Notes: a model not told the origin generated them from the sequence alone. A stretch of DNA of 64,000 nt from Sulfopaludibacter sp035606355 (GCA_035606355.1 DATNFO010000074.1:1-64000); one strand, 5' to 3'; numbered from the stretch's first letter, positions 8,541 through 17,996 are shown. Numbers and translations are program-made.

Positions 8541-10700
8541 TCAATTCTCGCTCAACTTCAACAAAAGCTTCTGCGCGGGACGGAAGCCGGGCGCGATTTC
8601 CAGCGCCGCCAGTAACTCGTCCTTCGCCTTGTCAGTCTGCTTGGCCCCGACATAGGCGCGCGCCAGATCATAGTGCGCCTGCGCCGGGTCGAGCGGCTTA
8701 TCCGCCAGAACGGCGTGATATTCGCGGATGGCCTCCTGCGGCTTTCCTATATCCATCGCCAGCCCGCCGAGCAACACGTGCATATCCCGGTCTTCCGGGA
8801 AAATCAGATTGATGCGGTCCAGCACCGCCGCGGCCTCTTCCTTCTTCCCGGCATCAATCAATTGCTTCGCCAGCGACTTAATGGTCTCCGGATCGCGTCC
8901 GCCGTTCTTCACGTACGCCTGCAGTTCTTTAGTGGCGGCGGCATTGTTCCCCTTTGCCGTATATGCCTTCGCCAAGGCTTCATACATGCTGTCGGCCTCG
9001 ACGTAATCCGGATAGTCGTCGCGGATTGCCGGACCCTCGCGCAGTACCGCATCCCAATCCTTTTTCGCAACCGCAGCGTTCACCATCTTAAAACCTTCAC
9101 GCCACTCGCTAAAGTGCTGCACCTGCTTTTGAACCTGCGGGTCCAGCCATGCCATAAACTGCTTATCGAATTCGGCGGGCTCCACCTTGAGCTCTTTGCG
9201 GATTACCGTCGGAGTATCCACGCTGGTCGCGTAATCGTGCAGCATTGCCAGAATCGCGTCCCAGCCCCACTTCTCGGTAATAAAGTCGCAGATCTTACCT
9301 GCCTGAAAGTAACTCACGATTACCTGGGCGGGCGCGGTCGGATGGACAAACCCGCGATCCAGAGTGTCAATCGGAAGCAGTTTGTGATCCTTGATGGCTT
9401 CGATCTCGTTAGGACCCACGCGATCCGACCATTCCGGGGACACGGTTCCTTCCTCATGAACGGCGATGCCCTCGGTAAACCATCGAGGCACGTGCGAGTT
9501 CGTCATGGTGAGTGTGAATACGTGACTCATTTCATGACGCAGCGTCGCCGCCCAATGGAAGCTGCCGGGAACGCGTCCGCTGGGGCTGTCCATGGCAATC
9601 ACGCGCTGGAAGGTGACGCCGAGCGCGCCCAATCCGGGCATGCCGGCCGTGCGGATCGCGAAGTCCTCGTGGTCCGGGTAGACTTCGACGCGCACCGGAC
9701 CGCTTAACTTCAGCTTGTACTTTGCCTCGTAATCGCGAAGGTTGCGGTCCATCTCCGCCTGGAAGTACGGACGCAGTAACTCGGCTTCCTTCTTATTGAG
9801 CACCAGAATCGTCTTATCGGTAGTGAAGGTCGTGAAGCGGTCGTAAGTGGACATCAGCTTCAACGTGTTCGACACCAGCCGGTTCTTGAAGCCGCTGTTG
9901 TAGCAAAGCTCGAGTTCCTTGAGCGCCTCGTCATTGCGGCCGAGCCGCATCAGGCTGACGCCGAGGTCGGCGCGCGCCGGCCAAAGAGATGGATCTAGCT
10001 CGAGCGCCTTGCGGTCCGCGGCAATCTCCTCGTCATAGCGCCGGTTCAGGAAAAAGAAATGGCCGATCGTCAGGTAGCCACGAGCTTCGTGAGGATCCCA
10101 CTGCGTTTCCTTCTTGTCCGCGAGTAAGTCCAGGCTTGCCAGCACAGCTTTGGCCTCGACATTCTTTGCATCCATGTCCAGAGCTTTGTGGGCTTCTTCG
10201 GCTGCAAGCTTATCGTTGTTATCTTCCAGCGCCACGCGAGCCAGCAGCGCCTGCGCCTCGACCAACTTCGGGTCGGCCTCCAGGGCCTTGTGCGCCAGGT
10301 CCGCCGCCTTGCCCTCATACAATTCGGCAGAGACCATAGCCATGCCGAGCAGGGCCCCTGCATTGGTCTTATCAATCGCCAGCGCTTTTTCGAAATCTCC
10401 CTGAGCCTGGTCCGGATATCCATAATCCAAACTCAATCGGCCCAGTTTTACGTGATACTCCGCATTTCCCGGATTGCGCTCCGACAGGGCCATGAACACT
10501 TCGTTCGCTTCCGAATACCGGCCCTGCTTCCAAAGCGCATCGCCCTGTTGAACAGTCTGCGCAGTAAGTGTGCCGGCCAGCAACAGTCCACAGACGAAAG
10601 TGACCACAAATGTGTTCTCTGTGACCTCTCGAAATCCTCTGTGTCTCTGTGGTGAATTGGCCATCTCGCGAAAACGAACCCCGGCCCCCAAAAGCCTCAT
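8541..10700 (-). CDS. TPR protein with gluzincin-type (peptidase MA-like) domain
   Basis: A 719-aa exported protein. Several TPR units occupy roughly residues 45-280. A zinc-peptidase-like domain follows with HEMSH near residue 389 and WFTEGIAVHEE near 405-415, giving the HExxH...E arrangement of gluzincins. Further TPRs fill the C-terminus. The ATG overlaps the TAA of the caspase-like gene (TAATG). A secretion signal (FVVTFVCGLLLAGTLTAQ) begins only at about residue 31; the residues before it are encoded by a CACAGAG-type repeat, so an internal GTG may be used instead. Likely a periplasmic protease or scaffold of the MoxR/VWA system. Confidence 0.82.
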   Translation of the reverse strand: MRLLGAGVRFREMANSPQRHRGFREVTENTFVVTFVCGLLLAGTLTAQTVQQGDALWKQGRYSEANEVFMALSERNPGNAEYHVKLGRLSLDYGYPDQAQGDFEKALAIDKTNAGALLGMAMVSAELYEGKAADLAHKALEADPKLVEAQALLARVALEDNNDKLAAEEAHKALDMDAKNVEAKAVLASLDLLADKKETQWDPHEARGYLTIGHFFFLNRRYDEEIAADRKALELDPSLWPARADLGVSLMRLGRNDEALKELELCYNSGFKNRLVSNTLKLMSTYDRFTTFTTDKTILVLNKKEAELLRPYFQAEMDRNLRDYEAKYKLKLSGPVRVEVYPDHEDFAIRTAGMPGLGALGVTFQRVIAMDSPSGRVPGSFHWAATLRHEMSHVFTLTMTNSHVPRWFTEGIAVHEEGTVSPEWSDRVGPNEIEAIKDHKLLPIDTLDRGFVHPTAPAQVIVSYFQAGKICDFITEKWGWDAILAMLHDYATSVDTPTVIRKELKVEPAEFDKQFMAWLDPQVQKQVQHFSEWREGFKMVNAAVAKKDWDAVLREGPAIRDDYPDYVEADSMYEALAKAYTAKGNNAAATKELQAYVKNGGRDPETIKSLAKQLIDAGKKEEAAAVLDRINLIFPEDRDMHVLLGGLAMDIGKPQEAIREYHAVLADKPLDPAQAHYDLARAYVGAKQTDKAKDELLAALEIAPGFRPAQKLLLKLSEN
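10614..10657. repeat. CACAGAG-type dispersed repeat inside a coding N-terminus
   Basis: TTCTCTGTGACCTCTCG followed by TCCTCTGTGTCTCTGTGG closely resembles the right repeat of the GxxExxY cassette (7442-7484) in the same orientation. Here no gene is attached, and the repeat is read in frame as residues between the initiator Met and the signal peptide of the TPR-peptidase. Confidence 0.65.
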
Positions 10701-11617
10701 TATTTGTCCAGGGCCTCCTGCACCTTCGCCAGTTGCAGTAACAACTGGGTCAGTTGCTGTTTATACTGCGCTTCGGGGAGCGCCGCCTTGTTGTACTTGA
10801 GCTGATCGATCTGCTGCTCGAGCGCTTCTTTCTGGTCCAGCAGGGGTTTCTTAAGTGGATCCCGTGCCGCCGCCGCATTCGCGCCCAGCCGCACGATGGG
10901 AAATGCCGCGGCCAGCCGGCCCTCGCCCGCCTCGGCGTTTGGATCCTTGCTGCCCTCGCCTTTGCCGGTATCCTCTATCACCGCGTGCTCGGTGGCGAGC
11001 CGCTTGTTGGTGTCGTAGAACTCCGTCGTCTTGTGCTGCGCGTAACGAAACGCCTCCAGCGCCGAGACGGTCTCGTTTTTATCCGCATCCGCCGCGGGGT
11101 CGCGCAACGCTTCGGCGAAGTAGCGGGCAAACACAGTCGCGTTCTTCTCCGTGCCGCTCTTGGTCGCGGTGATCACCACTCGATTCGGCCGCCGCAGAAA
11201 CTCGATCGAGCCCCCGCTGGAGCTCGTCATGTTGACGACGCACTGCTTTCCGGCGGGTATGCTATCGAGCAACTTCGCCAGTTCGGCGCCCGATATATCC
11301 GTACCCGGGATATTGAATTTATAGTCCACGCCGTCATAAGTGCCATGGCCGATCAGCATCACCACCAGCAAATCCGCCGGCTTGGCTTCGCGCGCCACTT
11401 CTTCCAGCTTGGCGCGAATCTGTTCGCGCTTCGGAGCCTCCAGAGTAATGACGTTCGTATCCCCGCCCGCTTTCTTCAGGCTGTTGCCGATATCATCCGC
11501 CACCATCTTGAACCGCTGATCGTAATCCGGTTCGCCGCCGAGCCCGGAGATGGTCACATAATACGTCGCCGCGGGAGCCGCCAGAGCCATCAGCAGCAAA
11601 AGCGCCGCCGTTTTCAT
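10700..11617 (-). CDS. Secreted caspase-like (clan CD fold) protein, catalytic Cys not evident
   Basis: A 305-aa protein starting at ATG 11617, which overlaps the TGA of the preceding VWA gene (ATGA). Residues 1-17 form a signal peptide. The core is a caspase/legumain-like fold: LLVVMLIGHGTYDG carries the His-Gly of the dyad (H91-G92), and RVVITATKSGTEKNA matches the strand after the active site. Where the family has DACxSG, this protein has NMTSSSGGS (129-137), with Thr/Ser in place of the cysteine. It could be an inactive regulator or a serine-type variant. The C-terminus (about 270-305) is a short coiled coil. Confidence 0.75.
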   Translation of the reverse strand: MKTAALLLLMALAAPAATYYVTISGLGGEPDYDQRFKMVADDIGNSLKKAGGDTNVITLEAPKREQIRAKLEEVAREAKPADLLVVMLIGHGTYDGVDYKFNIPGTDISGAELAKLLDSIPAGKQCVVNMTSSSGGSIEFLRRPNRVVITATKSGTEKNATVFARYFAEALRDPAADADKNETVSALEAFRYAQHKTTEFYDTNKRLATEHAVIEDTGKGEGSKDPNAEAGEGRLAAAFPIVRLGANAAAARDPLKKPLLDQKEALEQQIDQLKYNKAALPEAQYKQQLTQLLLQLAKVQEALDK

Positions 11618-13872
11618 ACCACACCCCACTTCCGGCGCAGCAGCCACTCGCTGCCGCGAATTCCGAGCGCCATCAGAAAGACGATTGGCATATCCCACAG
11701 GTCGCGAGTCTCCCGGCTGGTGATCCCCGCCTCGCTGTACGAAATCTCGCTTGCCAGTTTGGACGCGTCATTGCCGTTGTAGTACCGGCCGCCGGTCTGC
11801 TCGGAGAGCTTCTGCAACAAATCTTTGTTCTGGCCCGTGTGGAAATTCTCCGCCACGCCGTCTTCGCGCCGGAACGTCAGCACGTCATGCCCGATCTCTT
11901 CCTGCTCCCGCCCCGCGATGATTTCCGCCACATATGTGCCCGGTTTTTCCGCCGTCCACTCCCCGCTATATACCCCTTCTTCCATGGGTTGCGGAGAAAG
12001 TTCCATCGTCGCGCTGGTGCCGTCCGGATTCATAAAACGCGCCTGAACGTTGGCGTTCATCACCGGCTTGTATTCCTTGTCGCGCACCTCCACCCGAACC
12101 GGCACCCGACTGTCATCCGCCAGCACTGCCTTGGGCGTACTTGCCGACACCTGACCCGGTGTGTCCGTAACCAGGTGCCGGAACATCTGCTGCCAGAAGA
12201 TCGCGTGCGTCTTGTCAGCGTGGTCCATCCACATGCGCCAGCGCCAGTCGCCGCCCGTCGCAAATACTACCGTGCGGCCGCGACCGTAGTTCTCAGTGAC
12301 CAGCAGCGGCATCGGATGCTTGCCTGCCGGAAGACTGCGCAGCAGCACGCTCGCGCCGGGCTTCGGCTCGCCGGCCTCCTGGTAATTGGCCATCTGCGGC
12401 ATCTTCTTCCATAGGTCCGCATTCTTTGCCGGATCGTCATTCAACCGGCAGAGGATGCTCTGCGCGCCTTCCTGCGTCAGCTCCTCGCTCGTGAAGTCGC
12501 GATGGAAAGTGCCTTTGCTTTCCGGCAGCCGCGTGGGAATGAGGTCCGCGAGAGGCGAATTCTGATATCCGCCATCGCTCAAACTGGAACGGCCGCCCAT
12601 GAACAGCAGTCCGCCGCCGCGCCTGTCCACGAAATCGCGGATCAACTGCTGCTGCGACGGTGTGAAATAGTTGGCGTCCACGCTGCCCAGGATGATCGCC
12701 GAGTATTTGAACAGTTTCTCCGCGCTTCCGGGAAAACCATCGTCCAATTCATGCGGCTCCGGCGGATCGGGCGCGCCCTGCGTGTACAACTTGTTCTGCG
12801 TCGTGCGCAGCAGGCTGACCAGTTCCACGCCCTGAAAATCGTCGAGGGCGCGGCGGATAAACTTGTAATCCCACCGCGGCTCGCCATCCATATAAAGGAT
12901 GCGCGGATGCGCCGACGTCGCCGTGACCAGGCGCGTCACACGGTTATTCTGCGTGTTGTCCTCGCCGGCCACCGGGTCCACGGATATGTCCAGCGACTTC
13001 GGCCCGGCGTCGCCGATGTTGAACACCACATTTTCAGACTGCACCGAACCATCGCCCTTCAGCGCAACATCCTGGCTCGCCAGCAGCTTTCCCGACTCTT
13101 TCACGTTGATCTTGGCCCGGCTGCCGGAAAGCCCCCAACTCTGCACGCTGACGATTGCCGTGAGCCGCGATTGCGGCAGCGCCCGGGCGGGCACCACGGC
13201 GTCGGTGATCTCGACATCTTTGTCCGGATGTTCCTTGCCGAAGCCGATGGTATGCACCGGAATTCGCTGCCGCCGGATGGCGGCGATGGTCTGCAAATCG
13301 ATGCCGCCCGAATTGTCGGCGCCATCGCTCAGCAGCACGATCGCGCCCAAAGGCAGCGACGATGCTTCAGCCATCACCTGCTCCAGCGTGTCGCCGATTC
13401 GCGACGCCGGCTGGCTTGCATTCACATCGCCCGGCTGCTGGATGCGGTCGGCCTCTTTGCCGAACTTGTACAGCCGGACCTGAAATTTCTCGTTCAGGCT
13501 CTTTAACAGCCCGCCGTTCAAAACGGATTTCGCCGCCGCCTCGCGCGTGCCCGAAGCGTCCTTGATCGCCATGCTCTTGGAATCGTCCACCAGAACAGCC
13601 ACCACGTTCTGTTGGGGCCTCAGTGTGGCGACGCTCAAAGCGGGGTGCCAGAGCAGGAAGAGAATCAGTGCAACCATGCATGTTTGCAGCAGCCAAACCC
13701 CCAAGGGGCGCACGCCGCTCAGCACTCCCTGGTTCTTCCGCACATGCCAGAACAGCAGGCCCGCCGCCGCCACAATCGCCAGCACCAGCAGCCAGACGGG
13801 AGCGGGCGTCAGCAGTACGAAGTGGCCTTTATGAAATAAGCTCGCCGGATACTTGAAGAGAAATTCGAACAT
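11614..13872 (-). CDS. VWA and glutamine-amidotransferase-like membrane protein
   Basis: First gene of the operon, 752 aa from ATG 13872 (a GTG at 13881 is also in frame). Two membrane helices lie in the first 75 residues. A VWA domain has MIDAS VLVDDSKSM near residue 95. After an Ig-like region, a glutamine-amidotransferase-like fold (about 320-440) contains SAIILGSVDANYF and GGGLLFMGGRSSL; no catalytic Cys is visible there, as is usual in this group. C-terminal beta domains follow, ending in a hydrophobic tail. Transcription diverges from the TIGR03435 gene. Confidence 0.85.
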   Translation of the reverse strand: MFEFLFKYPASLFHKGHFVLLTPAPVWLLVLAIVAAAGLLFWHVRKNQGVLSGVRPLGVWLLQTCMVALILFLLWHPALSVATLRPQQNVVAVLVDDSKSMAIKDASGTREAAAKSVLNGGLLKSLNEKFQVRLYKFGKEADRIQQPGDVNASQPASRIGDTLEQVMAEASSLPLGAIVLLSDGADNSGGIDLQTIAAIRRQRIPVHTIGFGKEHPDKDVEITDAVVPARALPQSRLTAIVSVQSWGLSGSRAKINVKESGKLLASQDVALKGDGSVQSENVVFNIGDAGPKSLDISVDPVAGEDNTQNNRVTRLVTATSAHPRILYMDGEPRWDYKFIRRALDDFQGVELVSLLRTTQNKLYTQGAPDPPEPHELDDGFPGSAEKLFKYSAIILGSVDANYFTPSQQQLIRDFVDRRGGGLLFMGGRSSLSDGGYQNSPLADLIPTRLPESKGTFHRDFTSEELTQEGAQSILCRLNDDPAKNADLWKKMPQMANYQEAGEPKPGASVLLRSLPAGKHPMPLLVTENYGRGRTVVFATGGDWRWRMWMDHADKTHAIFWQQMFRHLVTDTPGQVSASTPKAVLADDSRVPVRVEVRDKEYKPVMNANVQARFMNPDGTSATMELSPQPMEEGVYSGEWTAEKPGTYVAEIIAGREQEEIGHDVLTFRREDGVAENFHTGQNKDLLQKLSEQTGGRYYNGNDASKLASEISYSEAGITSRETRDLWDMPIVFLMALGIRGSEWLLRRKWGVV

Positions 13873-14083
13873 GAAGTCCACATTTCGGGCGTATTGCGAT
13901 AGGAGTGTAGACGTGCCGGGAGTGGGTGGGAGTTACAGTCATTCCCATGCTGACGGGAAGTTCCACAGGCGGGCGCATAAACCGCAAAGTCCCTCGTATT
14001 TTCGAAGCATAGCACGCGCGGCAATTCCAAAATCGGCTGCGCGCCCCATGACGCTTGTGCGTCACCCCAACAGGAGAGACGCG

Positions 14084-14935
14084 GTGCTCGCCATTTTCGC
14101 TCAGACTGTCCTGTTAGCGCTCGGCGCCGCCACGCTCCTGGGCGCGCAAACCGCGCCATCGGAATTTGAGGTCGCAGTCGTCAAACTATACGTGCCACCG
14201 GCGTCTCAACCCGGCTCCGGCCGAAAGGCCGTCAGTGAATCGGGCATGCGAGGCGGACCCGGCACAAACAGCCCGGGGCAGGTGACTTGGACCGGTTCCA
14301 TCCAGAGCCTTATCCTGACGGTCTACAGGCTGCAGCATTACCAGTTGGTTGCGCCGGAGTGGACCAACACGGAACTGTTCACCATTACCGCGAAAGTCCC
14401 CGAGGGCGCCACGCGCGACCAGATGTTCGCGATGTGGCGGACGCTTCTACAGCAACGGTTCGGTCTGGAAACGCATCGCGCTCCGAAGGAAGTTGCCGTT
14501 TTTGAGCTCACAATTGCCAAAAGCGGCCCCAAGCTGGAGGTTTCGCCTGACCCTCCCGCCACTCCGACAGCAGGTCCGCCAAAGTGGACTGAGGGCCCGA
14601 ATGGATGCCCGATCTCTGGGGACGGCCGCAAAGGCAAATCCACGGGCATGCTCCCCGGGGGCTTCCGCATCTGCGGCGCGCGCACCAGCGTCGCCGACCT
14701 TATCTTCCTGCTCCTCGGCGCCGTGGACCGTCCCCTGATCGACAAAACCGGGCTGAACGGCACGTACGACTTCAAGCTCGAATTCCGCCTGCCGGCCTTC
14801 CGCGAAACCGAAGAATCCTGGCCCTCCCTCGATGCCGCGCTGCCGGCCCAACTAGGTCTCAAGCTCGAACCCGCGAAATCATCCGTCGAAGCGCTGATCG
14901 TAGACAGAATCGAAAAAACGCCTACCGGCAATTAA
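14084..14935 (+). CDS. TIGR03435-family secreted protein
   Basis: A protein of 283 aa if translation starts at GTG 14084, which is preceded by AGGAGAG at 6-base spacing and opens directly into a signal peptide (LAIFAQTVLLALGAATLLGA). An in-frame ATG at 14048 lacks a ribosome site. Conserved TIGR03435 landmarks are FEVAVVK after the signal, the LILTVYRLQHYQL region, the MWRTLLQQRFGLETHRAPKE region, and RPLIDKTGLNGTYDFKLEF near the C-terminus. The family is strongly expanded in Solibacter-like Acidobacteria; function unknown. Confidence 0.88.
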   Translation: MLAIFAQTVLLALGAATLLGAQTAPSEFEVAVVKLYVPPASQPGSGRKAVSESGMRGGPGTNSPGQVTWTGSIQSLILTVYRLQHYQLVAPEWTNTELFTITAKVPEGATRDQMFAMWRTLLQQRFGLETHRAPKEVAVFELTIAKSGPKLEVSPDPPATPTAGPPKWTEGPNGCPISGDGRKGKSTGMLPGGFRICGARTSVADLIFLLLGAVDRPLIDKTGLNGTYDFKLEFRLPAFRETEESWPSLDAALPAQLGLKLEPAKSSVEALIVDRIEKTPTGN

Positions 14936-14957
14936 GCGGGTAAAGACCGGTCCCGAA

Positions 14958-14974
14958 TCCGCGCGAAGCGCGGA
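14958..14974. terminator. Short hairpin after the TIGR03435 gene
   Basis: TCCGCGC and GCGCGGA form a perfect 7-bp stem with a GAA loop, 23 bp after the stop codon. No T-run follows, so it is at best a weak or factor-assisted terminator. Confidence 0.3.
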
Positions 14975-15017
14975 CGCGATCTTACCGGCGGTATACTGAA
15001 AGTTCACCCCAATTACC

Positions 15018-17798
15018 GTGCAAGACGCCATCAGGATTCGCGGCGCGCGAGTCCATAACCTCAAGAACATCTCGCTCGAAATTCCACACAACCAGCTCAC
15101 CGTGATTACGGGCGTTTCCGGTTCCGGCAAAAGCTCGCTCGCGTTCGACACCATCTACGCCGAAGGCCAGCGGCGCTATGTCGAATCGCTCTCCGCGTAC
15201 GCCCGGCAATTCCTGGAGCGAATGGAGAAGCCCGAAGTCGAAGAGATCGATGGCATCGCCCCCGCCGTCGCGATCCGCCAAAAAAACACCACGCGCAACC
15301 CGCGCTCGACCGTTGCCACTTCCACGGAGTGCTACGACTTCCTCCGTCTCCTGTTCGCGCGCATCGGCCAGACCTTCTGTCCCACTTGCGGCGAGCACGT
15401 CCACAAAGACACGGTCGACGAGATCGCCGCCCGCATGCTCGCGGAAGCCGAAGGTTCCCGCTGGTACATTCTTTTCCCAGCCGGTTCCGGTCGCGAACAT
15501 CTTTTCGAGCTCCGCAAAAAAGGCTTCAACCGCCTTTTCCAAAACGGCCGCCTCTTCGAATTCTCCACGCCTGAATCACTCCTCGATATCGATTTCGCTC
15601 AGCCCGTCTTTGTCCTCGTCGACCGCATCGCCATCTCGCCCGGCCTGCACCAGCGGATCGTCGATTCCATCGAAATCTGTTACCGCGAAGCCGGCGAAGT
15701 CGTCTTCGAATCCGCCGCCGCGCCTGCGGTAATTCGCCGCTTCAACGAGAAATTCCAGTGCAAAACCTGCGGCACGGAATTCGCCATCCCCGAGCCCATC
15801 CTTTTCAGCTTCAACTCCCCCGCGGGCGCCTGCCCGCGATGCCAGGGCTTTGGCAATACGATCGATTTCGACATGGACCGCGTAATCCCGGACACGTCGC
15901 TCTCCATCTCTGAAGGCGCTGTCGATCCGTGGACCAAGCCGAAGTATCGCGCACTCTTTGAAAAGCACCGGAAGAACTTCGCGCAGAAGGTGCGCCTCAA
16001 CGTTCCCGTCTGCGAACTCACCGAAGCCGAGCGCGACACGCTTTACGACGCCATCCGCCGCTTCTTCGCGCACCTGGAAACGAAGAAATACAAGCTGCAT
16101 GTGCGCGTGTTTCTCAGCCGCTACCGCGGGTACGCGCTTTGCCCCGAATGCAAAGGGGCGCGCCTCCGCAAGGAAGCGCTCTATGTCCGCATCGCCGGGA
16201 AAAATCTGGCCGAAGTCGTCCGCATGAACATAGCCGAGGCGTTTGATTTCTTCGCGTCTCTGCAGCTTTCGCCCGAGGAAGCAGGCATCGCCGGCAAAAT
16301 CCTCGTCGAAATCAACCAGCGCCTGAAATTCCTTAACGATGTCGGGCTGGATTACCTCACGCTCGATCGACTCTCCGCCACGCTCTCCGGCGGCGAAGCC
16401 CAGCGCATCCAACTCGCCACCTGTCTCGGGTCCCGGCTCGTCGGCGCGTGTTACGTGCTTGACGAGCCCTCCATCGGCCTGCATTCGCGCGATACCGGGC
16501 GTCTGGTCAACATTCTCGAAGAACTGCGCTCCATCGGCAACACCATCGTGGTCGTGGAGCACGATCCCGACGTGATGAAGTCGGCGGGGCATATTGTCGA
16601 TCTCGGACCGGGAGCCGGCGAACTTGGCGGCGAGATCGTTTTCGAAGGCACGCTCGATGCCCTTACCGCAGACGGCCACAACTCGCTTACCGCGAGATAC
16701 CTCAAGGGCGAGCTCCGCGTTTCTCCGCCGCGCGAGCGCCGAGCGTTCAACCGGTCGCGAACTCTGAAATTCACCGGAGCGCGCCTGCACAACCTGAAAA
16801 ACGTGCAAGTAGAAATCCCGCTCGGCATGCTGGTGTGCATCACAGGCGTTTCCGGCTCCGGGAAATCCACGCTCGTGCATGACGTGATCTTCCGCTCGAT
16901 GGAAGCGCTGCACAAAGCGCGCGAAACGGAGGCCGAAGCCGAGTTCGACGAAGCCGCCGAAGCCTTGGAATCCGGTCCCAAGATGACGTGCCGCTCGGTC
17001 GAGGGCGCCGGCCGCATCGCCGCGACCGTGATGATCGATCAATCGCCCATCGGCCGCACCCCGCGATCGAATCCCGTCACGTATATCAAAGCTTTCGACC
17101 TGATCCGCTCCCTGTTCGCATCCACCCGCGACGCTGAAAAGCGCGGCTACACAGCGGGCCACTTTTCCTTCAACATTCCGGGAGGCCGCTGCGAAACGTG
17201 TCAGGGCGATGGCACCGTCACCGTGGAAATGCAATTTCTTGCCGATGTCGAGCTCATCTGCGACGAGTGCAAAGGCACACGCTTCAAGAGCGGAATTCTC
17301 GACATCCGCTACAACGGTCTCAACGTCCACGAAGTCCTGCAGCTCACCGTGCGCGAGGCGATGACGTTCTTCAGCGCCGCCCCGCGGCTGGTTCAGCGCC
17401 TCAAGGTGCTCGACGACGTCGGGCTGGGCTATCTGCGCCTCGGCCAATCAGCCACTACGCTTTCGGGCGGCGAAGCGCAGCGCGTCAAACTCGCCTCGCA
17501 TCTTGCGAGCGCGAGTTGCGCCGGAACTCTCTTCATTTTCGATGAGCCCACCACGGGACTACACTTCGACGACATCGCCAAGCTTCTTGCGGCCTTCCAG
17601 CGCCTGATCGAAAATGGCGCCAGTCTGATCGTCATTGAACACAACATGGACGTGATCAAAGCCGCCGATTGGGTGATCGACCTCGGACCCGAAGGAGGGT
17701 TTCGAGGAGGCGAAATCGTGGCGGCGGGGACTCCCGAGCAAGTAGCCAAAGCCCCCAATTCCCATACCGCCCGATACCTAAAGGCCGCGCTCAAATAG
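15018..17798 (+). CDS. uvrA: Excinuclease ABC subunit A
   Basis: A 926-aa UvrA, the damage-recognition ATPase of nucleotide excision repair, near the usual 940 aa. It has two ABC ATPase halves: Walker A GVSGSGKSS at 32-40 and a second copy near 610; signatures LSGGEAQRIQLA near 456 and LSGGEAQRVKLA near 815. Zinc-binding cysteine pairs are visible (CKTCGTEF with CPRC near 250-275, and CETCQGD with CDECKG near 727-753), plus an extra CPTC near 120. Start is GTG 15018; a TATACT box at 14992-14997 lies close upstream. Confidence 0.97.
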   Translation: MQDAIRIRGARVHNLKNISLEIPHNQLTVITGVSGSGKSSLAFDTIYAEGQRRYVESLSAYARQFLERMEKPEVEEIDGIAPAVAIRQKNTTRNPRSTVATSTECYDFLRLLFARIGQTFCPTCGEHVHKDTVDEIAARMLAEAEGSRWYILFPAGSGREHLFELRKKGFNRLFQNGRLFEFSTPESLLDIDFAQPVFVLVDRIAISPGLHQRIVDSIEICYREAGEVVFESAAAPAVIRRFNEKFQCKTCGTEFAIPEPILFSFNSPAGACPRCQGFGNTIDFDMDRVIPDTSLSISEGAVDPWTKPKYRALFEKHRKNFAQKVRLNVPVCELTEAERDTLYDAIRRFFAHLETKKYKLHVRVFLSRYRGYALCPECKGARLRKEALYVRIAGKNLAEVVRMNIAEAFDFFASLQLSPEEAGIAGKILVEINQRLKFLNDVGLDYLTLDRLSATLSGGEAQRIQLATCLGSRLVGACYVLDEPSIGLHSRDTGRLVNILEELRSIGNTIVVVEHDPDVMKSAGHIVDLGPGAGELGGEIVFEGTLDALTADGHNSLTARYLKGELRVSPPRERRAFNRSRTLKFTGARLHNLKNVQVEIPLGMLVCITGVSGSGKSTLVHDVIFRSMEALHKARETEAEAEFDEAAEALESGPKMTCRSVEGAGRIAATVMIDQSPIGRTPRSNPVTYIKAFDLIRSLFASTRDAEKRGYTAGHFSFNIPGGRCETCQGDGTVTVEMQFLADVELICDECKGTRFKSGILDIRYNGLNVHEVLQLTVREAMTFFSAAPRLVQRLKVLDDVGLGYLRLGQSATTLSGGEAQRVKLASHLASASCAGTLFIFDEPTTGLHFDDIAKLLAAFQRLIENGASLIVIEHNMDVIKAADWVIDLGPEGGFRGGEIVAAGTPEQVAKAPNSHTARYLKAALK

Positions 17799-17957
17799 CG
17801 GCATCGATGGTTTCCGTATCCGCGACCGTCAGGAGCTGTGAAAAAATCGAGTTGCTTCCTTATCCCCGGCACCGTTTACCGCTCCCTTACGGTCACGGCT
17901 CCCTATGTAGTTGATTCTACTGACGGAGCCGCGACCGTTAGGAAGCGGTAAAAGGTG
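17799..17957. repeat. Imperfect 27-bp palindrome and flanking repeat fragments
   Basis: Left arm 17876-17902 (TTACCGCTCCCTTACGGTCA, then CGGCTCC) and right arm 17925-17951 pair at 24 of 27 positions around a 22-base loop. A further partial copy (CGCGACCGTCAGGAGC) lies at 17821-17836. The right arm runs into GGAAGCGGTAAAAGGTG and on into the sequence shared with 205-262. It is a dispersed, stem-loop-forming intergenic repeat and may also stop transcription after uvrA. Confidence 0.6.
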
Positions 17958-17996
17958 TATCGAAAGGCGAATGGAGTACGACAAGAACAGCCCTGC

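Noticed and set aside
15576..17447. 623-codon minus-strand frame opposite uvrA
   Set aside because: Antisense to a fully conserved uvrA; no recognisable motif.
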